Origin: a virus
Virus record (IMG/VR): IMGVR_UViG_3300033388_007451
Span: 1-38,652 of that record
DNA: 38,652 nt
Reading direction: 5' to 3' (one strand)
The notes beneath the pieces are model-generated. The model was not told where the DNA came from. It was given only the letters and a program-made list of their open reading frames with translations, and searched no databases. Positions within the stretch are counted from its first letter, which is position 1, and every line of letters starts with the position of its first letter. The translations under genes were made by a program, and so were the position numbers. Below are positions 7,902 through 13,450 of the stretch, in pieces.

Positions 7902-7977
7902 TAGGCAAATTGAAGATATAGTCCGAACTTATGGGAAACCATAAGAAGCAGGCAATAAGTCTGCGATAACAAAATTA

Positions 7978-8193
7978 CACGTCCACGAGCTGGCTGATAC
8001 TGTTCTGAAAGTTCAAACAGTTGATAAAATGCGAAAGCAGGTCGTGGAACATAAAAAGTTTCTCTTACTAACTGGACACTATTTGAGATATGAGCGTTCC
8101 TATGCTCAAGAAAGAGGTTATCCTATTGGTAAAATCGGCTCTCCGAAAGTTAAGTTATTCGGGAACAAAAAAGATATAAGAATTTCTTATTAA
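7978..8193 (+). CDS. Metallophosphoesterase, exon 2
   Basis: This 3' exon encodes the last 71 residues (HVHELADTVLKVQTVDK...). Joined to 7072 it gives a 269-residue enzyme with the complete GHVHE metal site. It has no start codon of its own. The tail (GKIGSPKVKLFGNKKDIRI) is typical of the C-terminal strands of small phage phosphoesterases. The next gene's ribosome site overlaps its stop. Confidence 0.85.
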   Translation, partial: HVHELADTVLKVQTVDKMRKQVVEHKKFLLLTGHYLRYERSYAQERGYPIGKIGSPKVKLFGNKKDIRISY

Positions 8194-8205
8194 AGGAGGG
8201 AGAAA

Positions 8206-8367
8206 ATGAAACTTGATTTAGTTAACTTGAACTATGTTTTAGAGGAAATCCGACAAGAATTGCGTCAACACCGAGATTGGCTCTCCAAAGAGATTGTCTA
8301 TATTGAATCAGTGGAAGCGAAAGTAGAAAAACTATTGGAGGAGTTAAATGGCAAAAAACAATCATAG
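8206..8367 (+). CDS. Small helical hypothetical protein
   Basis: The product has 53 residues (MKLDLVNLNYVLEEIRQELR...), almost entirely helical with a leucine/isoleucine heptad pattern, so it may dimerise. A strong ribosome site (AAAGGAGGGAGAAA-ATG) sets the start. It overlaps the next gene by 20 bases. No family is recognised. Confidence 0.7.
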   Translation: MKLDLVNLNYVLEEIRQELRQHRDWLSKEIVYIESVEAKVEKLLEELNGKKQS

Positions 8368-8641
8368 TTGGGTTGAGAATTTAAAATTAGAGGTTTTAGA
8401 GGAATCGCTGGCTTCCTTGAAAAGAGTAGATAATATGGTTTCTCTCTTAATGAAGGTTTTGGCCCAAGAGAATTTCAATACTAAAATCGCTAGCTTGTTA
8501 ACTCAAAACTATTGGAGATTGGGAGACAACTTATCCGATTTCCATTCAGCTTTTCAGAAATGGCAAATCCGACTTGCTTCTCTTATTCGAGAGCAGAAGA
8601 AAAAGGCAGGTTTCCAGACCAGAGAACCTCCACCAAAATAA
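8348..8641 (+). CDS. Helical hypothetical protein
   Basis: The product has 97 residues, mostly helical, with a proline-rich end (REPPPK). There are no cysteines or recognisable motif. The ribosome site is GGAGGAGTTAA-ATG, inside the previous gene. It closes the SD-rich operon, since a strong hairpin follows its stop. Function unknown. Confidence 0.65.
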   Translation: MAKNNHSWVENLKLEVLEESLASLKRVDNMVSLLMKVLAQENFNTKIASLLTQNYWRLGDNLSDFHSAFQKWQIRLASLIREQKKKAGFQTREPPPK

Positions 8642-8646
8642 AAAAA

Positions 8647-8722
8647 CGGGGTGTAGAGGTATAATTCTCCTCTCACCCCGACCATTTCATCGCTCAGAAC
8701 GCAAAATACGGCTTCTGAGAGC
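8647..8722 (+). promoter_or_regulatory. Two intergenic hairpins
   Basis: CGGGGTG-t-AGAGG (8647-8659) pairs with CCTCTCACCCCG (8669-8680), 12 bp with one bulge. A second hairpin joins GCTCAGAA (8692-8699) to TTCTGAG (8713-8719). Neither is followed by a T tract, so they look like mRNA-processing or stability elements more than simple terminators. They mark the change from AGGAGG-type to AATAAACT-type gene starts. Confidence 0.55.
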
Positions 8723-8732
8723 AAAATAAACT

Positions 8733-9047
8733 ATGACTTACTCTGAAAGAGAAAAACTAATTAAACAACTCTTAAAAGAGTGTAAAAAAATAAGGAAAAC
8801 TAAGGGAGCAGATTACTCTTTAGGAGATAAGGACGCCAATCGTAATTTTAAAAAAGTGGCTGAAGTTTTGGGAATTAGCCCTGAAATGGCTTTATTGGTT
8901 TATGTTCAAAAACATTTGGACGCTGTTTATAGCTTTGTTAAAAACGGACATTTAAAAGGAGAGGGGATAGAGGAGAAAATTAAAGATATAGTTAATTACT
9001 TTTTAATTCTTTACACCCTCTTAAAAGAAAATGGAAAAATTAGCTGA
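8733..9047 (+). CDS. Nucleotide-modification-associated (DUF1599-like, MazG-related) protein
   Basis: The product has 104 residues, all helical. The pattern KTKGADYS...NFKKVAEVLGIS...LLVYVQKHLDAV...KIKDIVNYFLIL resembles the phage nucleotide-modification domain 1/DUF1599 group. In that group K-x-x-DY, a downstream NF, K-H-x-x-A and D-x-x-NY residues line a nucleotide pocket related to MazG-like pyrophosphatases. A role in nucleotide metabolism is inferred from this pattern only. The start follows AAAATAAACT-ATG without a ribosome site. Confidence 0.6.
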   Translation: MTYSEREKLIKQLLKECKKIRKTKGADYSLGDKDANRNFKKVAEVLGISPEMALLVYVQKHLDAVYSFVKNGHLKGEGIEEKIKDIVNYFLILYTLLKENGKIS

Positions 9048-9144
9048 AACAATCGCTAAAATATTCTTTCCTTTTTGTTTGATGTTTTATGCGATTAAAG
9101 AAATTATTAAAAAAATTAAAAAAGGTCATAAGGCTTCCATATAA
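9031..9144 (+). CDS. Single-helix small membrane protein
   Basis: The product has 37 residues: MEKLAETIAKIFFPFCLMFY followed by a lysine-rich tail (IKEIIKKIKKGHK). It overlaps the end of the previous gene by 17 bases. One membrane span with a positive inside tail. No family recognised; it may be a lysis or membrane-anchoring peptide. Confidence 0.5.
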   Translation: MEKLAETIAKIFFPFCLMFYAIKEIIKKIKKGHKASI

Positions 9145-9168
9145 AAGGAGAAGTAAAAAGAATCATAT

Positions 9169-10347
9169 ATGGCAAAAAATACAGGGAAAAATAAACAAGA
9201 GAAAATAAATAGATTGGCTCGTAATTTCCATTTATTTCTATTAAAGATGGCAATAGAGGGACTTCGGAAGGACTTTCATTTGACTCCCAAAGAAATACCT
9301 GCTGAGAAATTAAGACAGTTCTTACGAGATATTACAAGCACTCAACAGATAAACTATATCTCTTTGGCAGATAGTTTTTATTATGTTATTCCTTGGAGTC
9401 AGTTTAAAGAAATATTGGATAGTTTGCGAGATTTCTTGAAGAAAATTCCCTATATAAAAGAGAAAATGGATTGTTATGTGCCTTCTGAGTTAGCTTGGAG
9501 TTGGGGATTATTCTTTGCCGATGGAAGTTGTGGTTTAGGGAAAAAAGGATATGGTGGAGCTTTTTGGAGGATAGTTAATACAAATCTCACTTATCTTAAG
9601 AGAGCAAAAAGAGCATTTGAAAAATATTATCCTAATTTAGAATTCCCAATTAGATTATATCCTTCATATCGGAAAGGAAATAAAACAAATTATGGAGCAA
9701 GGACAAAAAATACTTATTGCTTGGAAGTTAAACCAAAAAGAGAGGGACGGAGAGAGCCACATAAAAAATATATCAATGGAGGACAAAAGGAAAGGGGAAA
9801 ATTTATTGAGAAGTATATAAATTATTTTTATTGGTTAGGTAAAAAGAGAGTTCCTAAACCTATATTTGATAAATATTATTATCCCAGAAAATCATTTCTT
9901 AAAGGTGTAATAGCAGGAGATGGAACTAAAACACTGAGTAATAATTATATCAGTATAGGAAGAGATAACCCGATGGCAGAAGCAATGTTATCTTGGCTTA
10001 TGTATAGCTTAAAATGGAAGCAACGAACTCAAATAACGCCTAGGGAATTTAAACTTTATTTCAAAGATACGGGATTAAGAGCTTCAGAATGTCAATGTGC
10101 TTGTGATGACTTTGCTTATTTGTTTTCATCGTTGGTTAGTTGGATATTTCACTTGAATACCTGCGGAGTAGTTCACGGTAGGGTTAATATAGGACACTTC
10201 TGGAACGCAATAATAGCGGAAAAAGAAGGGAAGCTGAAACTTTTTTATTATGATGTTAAGAAAGGTGGTTATACAGAATATGAAAAAGGGAGGCCAATTA
10301 TTATAGGTAATTGGTCTTATACTCCTGATAGTTATCGATTCTTTTAA
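9169..10347 (+). CDS. Transglutaminase/cysteine-protease-like protein with embedded LAGLIDADG endonuclease
   Basis: The product has 392 residues in three parts. Residues 1-101 and 312-392 together read as one domain: joining KMD to CDDFAYLFSSL restores the motif DCDDFA, followed by GHFWNAI and the FYYD strand, a Cys-His-Asp pattern of transglutaminase-like cysteine proteases. Residues about 102-311 are a LAGLIDADG homing endonuclease with two motifs, WSWGLFFADGS and FLKGVIAGDGT. The insert sits exactly at the catalytic cysteine codon, which is duplicated at both ends. I see no intein splicing blocks (no classic N-terminal block, no terminal His-Asn) and no group I core, so whether the host protein is restored is unclear. 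Confidence 0.8.
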   Translation: MAKNTGKNKQEKINRLARNFHLFLLKMAIEGLRKDFHLTPKEIPAEKLRQFLRDITSTQQINYISLADSFYYVIPWSQFKEILDSLRDFLKKIPYIKEKMDCYVPSELAWSWGLFFADGSCGLGKKGYGGAFWRIVNTNLTYLKRAKRAFEKYYPNLEFPIRLYPSYRKGNKTNYGARTKNTYCLEVKPKREGRREPHKKYINGGQKERGKFIEKYINYFYWLGKKRVPKPIFDKYYYPRKSFLKGVIAGDGTKTLSNNYISIGRDNPMAEAMLSWLMYSLKWKQRTQITPREFKLYFKDTGLRASECQCACDDFAYLFSSLVSWIFHLNTCGVVHGRVNIGHFWNAIIAEKEGKLKLFYYDVKKGGYTEYEKGRPIIIGNWSYTPDSYRFF

Positions 10348-10505
10348 TGCTGAAAAGATGTATAAAATGTGAACGCCTCTTTACAGGCAGGAAAAATGGA
10401 CCAAATCTCTGTCCTGACTGTGTTTTGACAGAGTATTTGGCTTGGAAAAAACATAAAAAAAGGTCGTTAAAAAACAATAAAAACTATGAGAAAACTAACC
10501 AGTAG
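10347..10505 (+). CDS. Zinc-ribbon small protein
   Basis: The product has 52 residues with CIKC and CPDC pairs (residues 5-8 and 22-25) forming a zinc ribbon, and a lysine-rich tail. The start overlaps the previous stop (TAATG), so translation is coupled. Probably a small nucleic-acid-binding protein; no family recognised. Confidence 0.65.
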   Translation: MLKRCIKCERLFTGRKNGPNLCPDCVLTEYLAWKKHKKRSLKNNKNYEKTNQ

Positions 10506-10659
10506 AAAATTTCTCTTTACTTTAGGAACAGTTTTGATTGCTTTAGGTTCAGCTTTAAAAGGAGAAATAGAGTTTGGTCAAGCGATAATAGCAATTGTGG
10601 TGGCAGTGCTTGGATATTTAGGGGTAGAGGGTGCAATCGACTATGCCCGAGAGAGATAA
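10486..10659 (+). CDS. Holin-like protein
   Basis: The product has 57 residues. A basic start (MRKLTSRKF) precedes two hydrophobic segments, FLFTLGTVLIALGSAL and QAIIAIVVAVLGYLGVEGAI, with a charged end (DYARER). The pattern K-x-x-SRKF followed by VLGYLGVEGxxD resembles small phage holins of Gram-positive phages. The start has the AATAAAAACT-ATG leader and overlaps the upstream zinc-ribbon gene. The endolysin lies 5 kb away, so the lysis genes are dispersed. Confidence 0.65.
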   Translation: MRKLTSRKFLFTLGTVLIALGSALKGEIEFGQAIIAIVVAVLGYLGVEGAIDYARER

Positions 10660-10747
10660 GGTTTTTGCTGTTTTATTTGGAGTAATGATGGTGGGAACTT
10701 TTGTTTTGTGGGTTTATCTTCTGTTCCTTGCTTTGGGTAGTTTTTAA
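10643..10747 (+). CDS. Single-helix small membrane protein
   Basis: The product has 34 residues: MPERDK, one membrane helix (VFAVLFGVMMVGTFVLWVYL) and a short end. It overlaps the holin-like gene by 17 bases. It could be an antiholin or spanin-like accessory, but that is context only. Confidence 0.5.
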   Translation: MPERDKVFAVLFGVMMVGTFVLWVYLLFLALGSF

Positions 10748-10751
10748 TATT

Positions 10752-10789
10752 GCCCCTAGTAGGTTTTCTCCCTTTTTCCTGCTAGGGGC
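10752..10789. terminator. Inverted repeat at the operon end
   Basis: GCCCCTAG (10752-10759) and CTAGGGGC (10782-10789) are perfect complements, with an inner AGG/CCT pair and a T-rich loop. It lies between the last small membrane gene and the -35 box that begins at 10790. A terminator for the upstream operon is likely, though no T tract follows the 3' arm; alternatively it is an operator for the adjacent promoter. Confidence 0.5.
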
Positions 10790-10817
10790 TTGACAAATTT
10801 GGAAAGGTGTTTAAGAT
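10790..10817 (+). promoter_or_regulatory. Promoter of the HTH regulator gene
   Basis: TTGACA (10790-10795), 16-base spacer, TAAGAT (10812-10817). Its surrounding GGGGCTTGACAAAT is shared base for base with the leftward promoter at 4489. It points to the regulator gene at 10857. Confidence 0.65.
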
Positions 10818-10818
10818 T

Positions 10819-10855
10819 CTCCTATTAAAAGGTCGCAATAAAAGTTTAATAGGAG
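10819..10855. promoter_or_regulatory. 11-bp inverted repeat, probable operator
   Basis: CTCCTATTAAA (10819-10829) is the exact reverse complement of TTTAATAGGAG (10845-10855); the loop contains AGGTCGC. The repeat starts just after the -10 box and ends one base before the ATG. The expected transcript start lies within the left arm, so a DNA operator for the HTH product is more likely than an RNA hairpin. Confidence 0.6.
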
Positions 10856-10856
10856 T

Positions 10857-11183
10857 ATGTTCTTTCCAACTATAAAAATTCAAATAGAGAAAAAACAAAA
10901 ACCTATTATTCAGTATTTACAAGACATTGAAAAGAAGGTTGATATGCTTTTAGAAAGACGCTATCCTAAAGCGAAAGAAGATAAAACAATTGACTTGGAG
11001 ATATTTGACAAAAAATACAAGAAAAAAGGAGGAATTGAAAAGCTACGCTTATTTGTAGAAAGAGGGTTGACACTGGATATGATGGCTGCTCATTTTGGGG
11101 TTTCAAGAGAGTGGATAAGATTAGCTAAAAACACCTTGTTAAAACAACTGGCTGAGAAAAAACTTCAACAATCTCAAGGTTGA
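10857..11183 (+). CDS. HTH regulator resembling sigma region 4
   Basis: The product has 108 residues. The N-terminal half is a charged helix (IQYLQDIEKKVDMLLERRYP). Residues about 69-95, GLTLDMMAAHFGVSREWIRL, form a helix-turn-helix of the type found in sigma factor region 4 (the order L-x-x-A-x-x-x-GVSRExxR). It sits behind its own promoter and a large inverted repeat, so self-regulation is probable. It may redirect host RNA polymerase or act as the early repressor; the sequence does not say which. Confidence 0.7.
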   Translation: MFFPTIKIQIEKKQKPIIQYLQDIEKKVDMLLERRYPKAKEDKTIDLEIFDKKYKKKGGIEKLRLFVERGLTLDMMAAHFGVSREWIRLAKNTLLKQLAEKKLQQSQG

Positions 11184-11196
11184 GTTATCCACAACT
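11183..11196 (+). promoter_or_regulatory. DnaA-box-like 14-mer AGTTATCCACAACT
   Basis: Contains TTATCCACA, the canonical DnaA box, inside AGTT/AACT palindromic arms. It ends seven bases before the -35 of the promoter at 11204. The same 14-mer occurs at 19671, with a one-base variant at 19813 and a diverged copy at 4499. Confidence 0.65.
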
Positions 11197-11203
11197 TGGG
11201 GTC

Positions 11204-11231
11204 TTGACAAGGTTGCTTGGGGGAGTATAAT
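11204..11231 (+). promoter_or_regulatory. Consensus promoter of the rightward early region
   Basis: TTGACA (11204-11209), 16-base spacer, TATAAT (11226-11231), both perfect. It probably drives the small HTH gene and the long rightward replication operon. Transcription should start near 11238. Confidence 0.85.
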
Positions 11232-11237
11232 AGAAAA

Positions 11238-11355
11238 TAGAGGGGGTTCGCTTAAGTATAATTAAACTGAGTGTAAGGGATAAACTCTTCTGTAAACTAT
11301 TATTATTATACTAGGAATTTCAAGAGTTGACAAGTGAGCCCTCTCTGAGAGAGGG
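11238..11355 (+). promoter_or_regulatory. Untranslated leader with hairpin touching the start codon
   Basis: This leader of about 118 bases has no open frame. CCCTCTC (11339-11345) pairs with GAGAGGG (11349-11355) around a three-base loop, and the ATG follows with no gap. The only ribosome-site-like sequence, GAGAGGG, is locked in the stem, so translation of the downstream gene may be conditional. A second weak stem is GAGT/ACTC. Confidence 0.5.
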
Positions 11356-11505
11356 ATGTCTAAACCTAAAACCAGAAGAAATAAAAAAATCAGAGAGCTT
11401 TACCAGAAAGGAGTGAGTTTTTATTATATTGGGAAGATATTTAGTTTGAATCCCAAGACAGTAAAAGAGATTGTTAAAGGTTATAAAAAGAAAGCCCCAA
11501 AGTGA
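11356..11505 (+). CDS. Small helix-turn-helix protein
   Basis: The product has 49 residues. IRELYQKGVSFYYIGKIFSL followed by NPKTVKEIVKGY matches the helix-turn-helix of resolvase/Hin-type and transposase DNA-binding ends (E-L-x-x-x-G-x-S-x-x-x-I-x-x-x-x). The protein is highly basic (MSKPKTRRNKK at the start, KKKAPK at the end). It is the first gene after the strongest promoter, and its stop lies in the loop of a terminator, so it may be made mainly as a short transcript. A regulator role is likely. Confidence 0.7.
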   Translation: MSKPKTRRNKKIRELYQKGVSFYYIGKIFSLNPKTVKEIVKGYKKKAPK

Positions 11506-11519
11506 TTTGGGGTTTTCTT
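11495..11519 (+). terminator. Rho-independent terminator overlapping the HTH stop codon
   Basis: CCCCAAA (11495-11501), loop GTGA, TTTGGGG (11506-11512), then TTTTCTT. The stop codon TGA is in the loop, so ribosomes finishing the HTH gene would disturb the hairpin and could allow read-through into the replication operon. Confidence 0.8.
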
Positions 11520-11540
11520 AAAGGTCAAAAAAAGGGAATT

Positions 11541-11750
11541 ATGAAAAGAAGAATTAAAATTATTCAGGTTTTGAGCCAGCTTTTAGAAGGAGTGAATTAT
11601 GCTCAAAATGGTTTGCTTTCTCGAGGAGAGTGGCAGAGGTTGGTTAAGAAAACCTCTAACGAGTTAGACGCCTTGAAACTCAATTCTCAAGAGAAATCAT
11701 TTGTGAGAGAAACCCTTGAATATATTGAAGGTTATGTATCACAAAGATAA
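11541..11750 (+). CDS. Helical hypothetical protein
   Basis: The product has 69 residues (MKRRIKIIQVLSQLLEGVNY...), all helical and charged. The ATG at 11541 is chosen over an upstream in-frame ATG at 11502 that lies inside the terminator hairpin. It follows AAAGGTCAAAAAAAGGGAATT. It overlaps the next gene by 17 bases. No family recognised. Confidence 0.6.
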   Translation: MKRRIKIIQVLSQLLEGVNYAQNGLLSRGEWQRLVKKTSNELDALKLNSQEKSFVRETLEYIEGYVSQR

Positions 11751-12102
11751 CAAAGGTTTAATAGCTACCCAAAACAGAGACCAGCGAATGGCATTTGAAA
11801 ATGCTTTGAAATCCTATTCAGCCACCATCAATGGCTGTGGGGGAAATAAAGAATTTTTAAAACTGGTTTTAGGAGAAAAAGAGTATAATCTTTTAACTAA
11901 AATTGGTTTAACCCAGTTCTGTTATCAGAAAACCAAAGAGCTTTATGAGCGATTTCCTTTTCCTGATGATACTTCTGACTTCTTAAAAGAGAAAATGGCT
12001 CAAGACCATTTAGCTGAGCAAGGAGAGGAAATAGCTTATCGAGAAGCCGAAGCAAGGCGACAACAGGAGTGGGATACTCCAATTCTACCTCCCGATGAAT
12101 AA
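11734..12102 (+). CDS. Hypothetical protein of the replication operon
   Basis: The product has 122 residues from ATG 11734; an in-frame TTG at 11716 is a weaker start. It is helical, with an acidic proline-ended tail (WDTPILPPDE). Cysteines occur singly (GCGGNKEF, TQFCYQK). It overlaps neighbours on both sides, so it is part of a coupled operon. No family recognised. Confidence 0.6.
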   Translation: MYHKDNKGLIATQNRDQRMAFENALKSYSATINGCGGNKEFLKLVLGEKEYNLLTKIGLTQFCYQKTKELYERFPFPDDTSDFLKEKMAQDHLAEQGEEIAYREAEARRQQEWDTPILPPDE

Positions 12103-12436
12103 AAAACTACCAACTAAAGACGCTGAAGGAAACTGGAGATGTCCAGAGTGCGGAGCTCGGTTAGTTAGACGCAAAGGAAAGTTTGGAGAGTTTTGGGGTT
12201 GTTCTTTGTTCAGAGATACTGGTTGCACTTATGTCTGGGACGGCAAATTTCCTGAAAAAAAAGATATTTCTGATACCCCAGCTACTAAAAGGGATTTAGG
12301 AGTAATTAGAGGAGATATTAGAAAAGTTTTAGAGGAGGTTAAAACCTTGAAGAGGATTTTTGCCAAAATTTTCAGTGATGGGGTTGACGAATTTTTTAAA
12401 GAGGCAAATAACGAAAAGGTCGAAAAAGGGAGCTGA
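12095..12436 (+). CDS. Topoisomerase-type zinc-finger protein
   Basis: The product has 113 residues. Residues 15-46 (CPECGARLVRRKGKFGEFWG, then CSLFRDTGCTY) match the C4 zinc finger found at the C-terminus of bacterial topoisomerase I and related DNA repair proteins. The rest is a coiled-coil (GDIRKVLEEVKTLKRIFAKI). It contains no topoisomerase domain. It probably binds single-stranded DNA or RNA polymerase; directly upstream of the replication initiator. Confidence 0.75.
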   Translation: MNKKLPTKDAEGNWRCPECGARLVRRKGKFGEFWGCSLFRDTGCTYVWDGKFPEKKDISDTPATKRDLGVIRGDIRKVLEEVKTLKRIFAKIFSDGVDEFFKEANNEKVEKGS

Positions 12437-12448
12437 TTAAAAAGTAAG

Positions 12449-12955
12449 ATGAATATAGAGGTAAGAGACCTCAGGAGAAAGGATAATTTCCGCATTGATG
12501 ACCAATTCTTAAACGGCTATGCTAAATTTCTTGGTGTTTATGCTGTTGGTGTATATGTCTCTTTGTGCCGACACGCTGATAAGAAACAAAAATGTTTTCC
12601 CTCTATTAAAAGAATAGCTGAAGAGTTAGATATTGGTAGAAATTCAGTTATTGAAAGTTTAAAAAGATTAGATTTCTGGAATATTGTTCGCAAGGAGAGA
12701 GAAGGAAAACAATTGACAAACCGCTATTATTTAATTGATAAAAATCAGTGGAGAGCTATTAATGAGGTGAGTTTGAAGGAATATAGTGAAGTTTGCCACA
12801 TAAACTTCACTAGTTTACGAGATAAACTTCACGAGTTTATGAGACAAACTTCCATAGTAAGGATACACAATAGTAAGGATATAAAAAAGAAAGGAAGTAT
12901 TTTAGATTTATATCCTTCTTACGAGGAGCTTTTAAGAAAGAAAAAAATATCTTAA
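12449..12955 (+). CDS. Replication initiator with winged-helix domain
   Basis: The product has 168 residues. Residues about 24-95 form a winged helix of the DnaD-N/HTH_36 replication-initiator type (VGVYVSLCRHADKKQKCFPS, then IKRIAEELDIGRNSVIESLK and a wing ending NRYYLIDK). The last 55 residues are basic and partly unstructured. Its gene contains the iterons at 12786-12881, an arrangement like the lambda O gene, where the initiator binds an origin in its own coding sequence. No polymerase or helicase is encoded, so it presumably recruits the host helicase. Confidence 0.75.
   Translation: MNIEVRDLRRKDNFRIDDQFLNGYAKFLGVYAVGVYVSLCRHADKKQKCFPSIKRIAEELDIGRNSVIESLKRLDFWNIVRKEREGKQLTNRYYLIDKNQWRAINEVSLKEYSEVCHINFTSLRDKLHEFMRQTSIVRIHNSKDIKKKGSILDLYPSYEELLRKKKIS
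12786..12881 (+). repeat. Iterons inside the initiator gene, probable replication origin
   Basis: Direct repeats of 22-bp period start with AAACTTCAC at 12802 and 12824, and AAACTTCCA at 12846. An inverted GTGAAGTTT at 12786 forms a perfect 9-bp palindrome with the first. Two copies of ATAGTAAGGATA follow at 12854 and 12870, then an A-rich stretch. Repeats plus AT-rich flank inside an initiator gene are typical of phage origins. Confidence 0.7.
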
Positions 12956-12957
12956 CT

Positions 12958-13278
12958 GTGTTAAAAGCCAATAACAAAATCAGAGGGCTCTCTTACGAGG
13001 AGATATACTCAGATGGCATAATAATGTGGCTGGTTAGAATTCGCAACCCTTTCTTTAAAGAAGGCCGCTGGTGGTTCAGTTTAAACGATAAACTGTTTGA
13101 GGTCGCCAGAATGCGGGGAGTTAAAAAGTTTATTGTTCAAGTCGGGCAAAAAGAGGTAACCCTGCCAGTTTTAACGCCGTTAGAATTACAAACCAAAGAA
13201 ATAAAGGGTGAGGTTGAGAAAATACCAAGTAAGTTTGCGGGCTTGCCGCCTTGGAAAAGATATTTATTCCCTATTTAA
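12958..13278 (+). CDS. Hypothetical protein
   Basis: The product has 106 residues beginning at GTG 12958, two bases after the initiator stop. It is alpha/beta with many aromatic and basic residues (FFKEGRWWFSLNDKLFEVAR) and ends in LPPWKRYLFPI. No cysteine motif or known family. Position suggests a replication accessory protein. Confidence 0.6.
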   Translation: MLKANNKIRGLSYEEIYSDGIIMWLVRIRNPFFKEGRWWFSLNDKLFEVARMRGVKKFIVQVGQKEVTLPVLTPLELQTKEIKGEVEKIPSKFAGLPPWKRYLFPI

Positions 13279-13311
13279 AAGGTCGCTAACCCCTTAACTA
13301 AATAAAAAACT

Positions 13312-13443
13312 ATGGAAATCGAAACTAAAACCCTTGAAGAAGAAACCCCTGAGGAAGAAAAACCAGAGGAAACTACCGAAGAAACTCAAGAAGAAGCTCC
13401 CGCAGAAGAGGAAGCCACCCCAGAAGAGGAGGCTGGCGAATAA
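13312..13443 (+). CDS. Small acidic Glu/Pro-rich protein
   Basis: The product has 43 residues, almost all Glu, Thr, Pro and Ala (PEEEKPEETTEETQEE). The start has the local leader AATAAAAAACT-ATG and an AAAAGGTCGC element 36 bases upstream. It overlaps a highly basic open frame, which I take to be its shadow. Such acidic peptides can mimic DNA or coat basic proteins. Confidence 0.5.
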   Translation: MEIETKTLEEETPEEEKPEETTEETQEEAPAEEEATPEEEAGE

Positions 13444-13450
13444 CATCAAA

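Larger units (their letters stand above)
7073..7977 (+). mobile_element. Group I intron interrupting the metallophosphoesterase gene
   Basis: This 905-base intron has the group I core. P7: GACTATAT (7220-7227, in the R element CTCAGAGACTATATGCC) pairs with ATATAGTC (7916-7923, in the S element AAGATATAGTCC). P1: exon end ATGGGT (7067-7072) pairs with guide GCTCAT (7080-7085), with the usual U-G at the splice site. P10: exon-2 start CACGT pairs with ACGTG (7075-7079). P9 hairpins: CTTATGG-GAAA-CCATAAG and GCAGGC/GTCTGC. Splicing between 7072 and 7978 restores GHVHE exactly. The P8 region carries an HNH gene on the opposite strand. The last base by this reading is A, not the usual G. Confidence 0.9.

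Noticed and set aside
9472-10101. Ordinary intein
   Set aside because: Cys flanks and active-site location fit, but there are no intein splicing blocks and no terminal His-Asn, and the LAGLIDADG motif begins within ten residues of the supposed start.
9472-10104. Group I intron holding the LAGLIDADG gene
   Set aside because: The whole insert is open in frame and no R/S (P7) pairing was found, unlike the intron at 7073.
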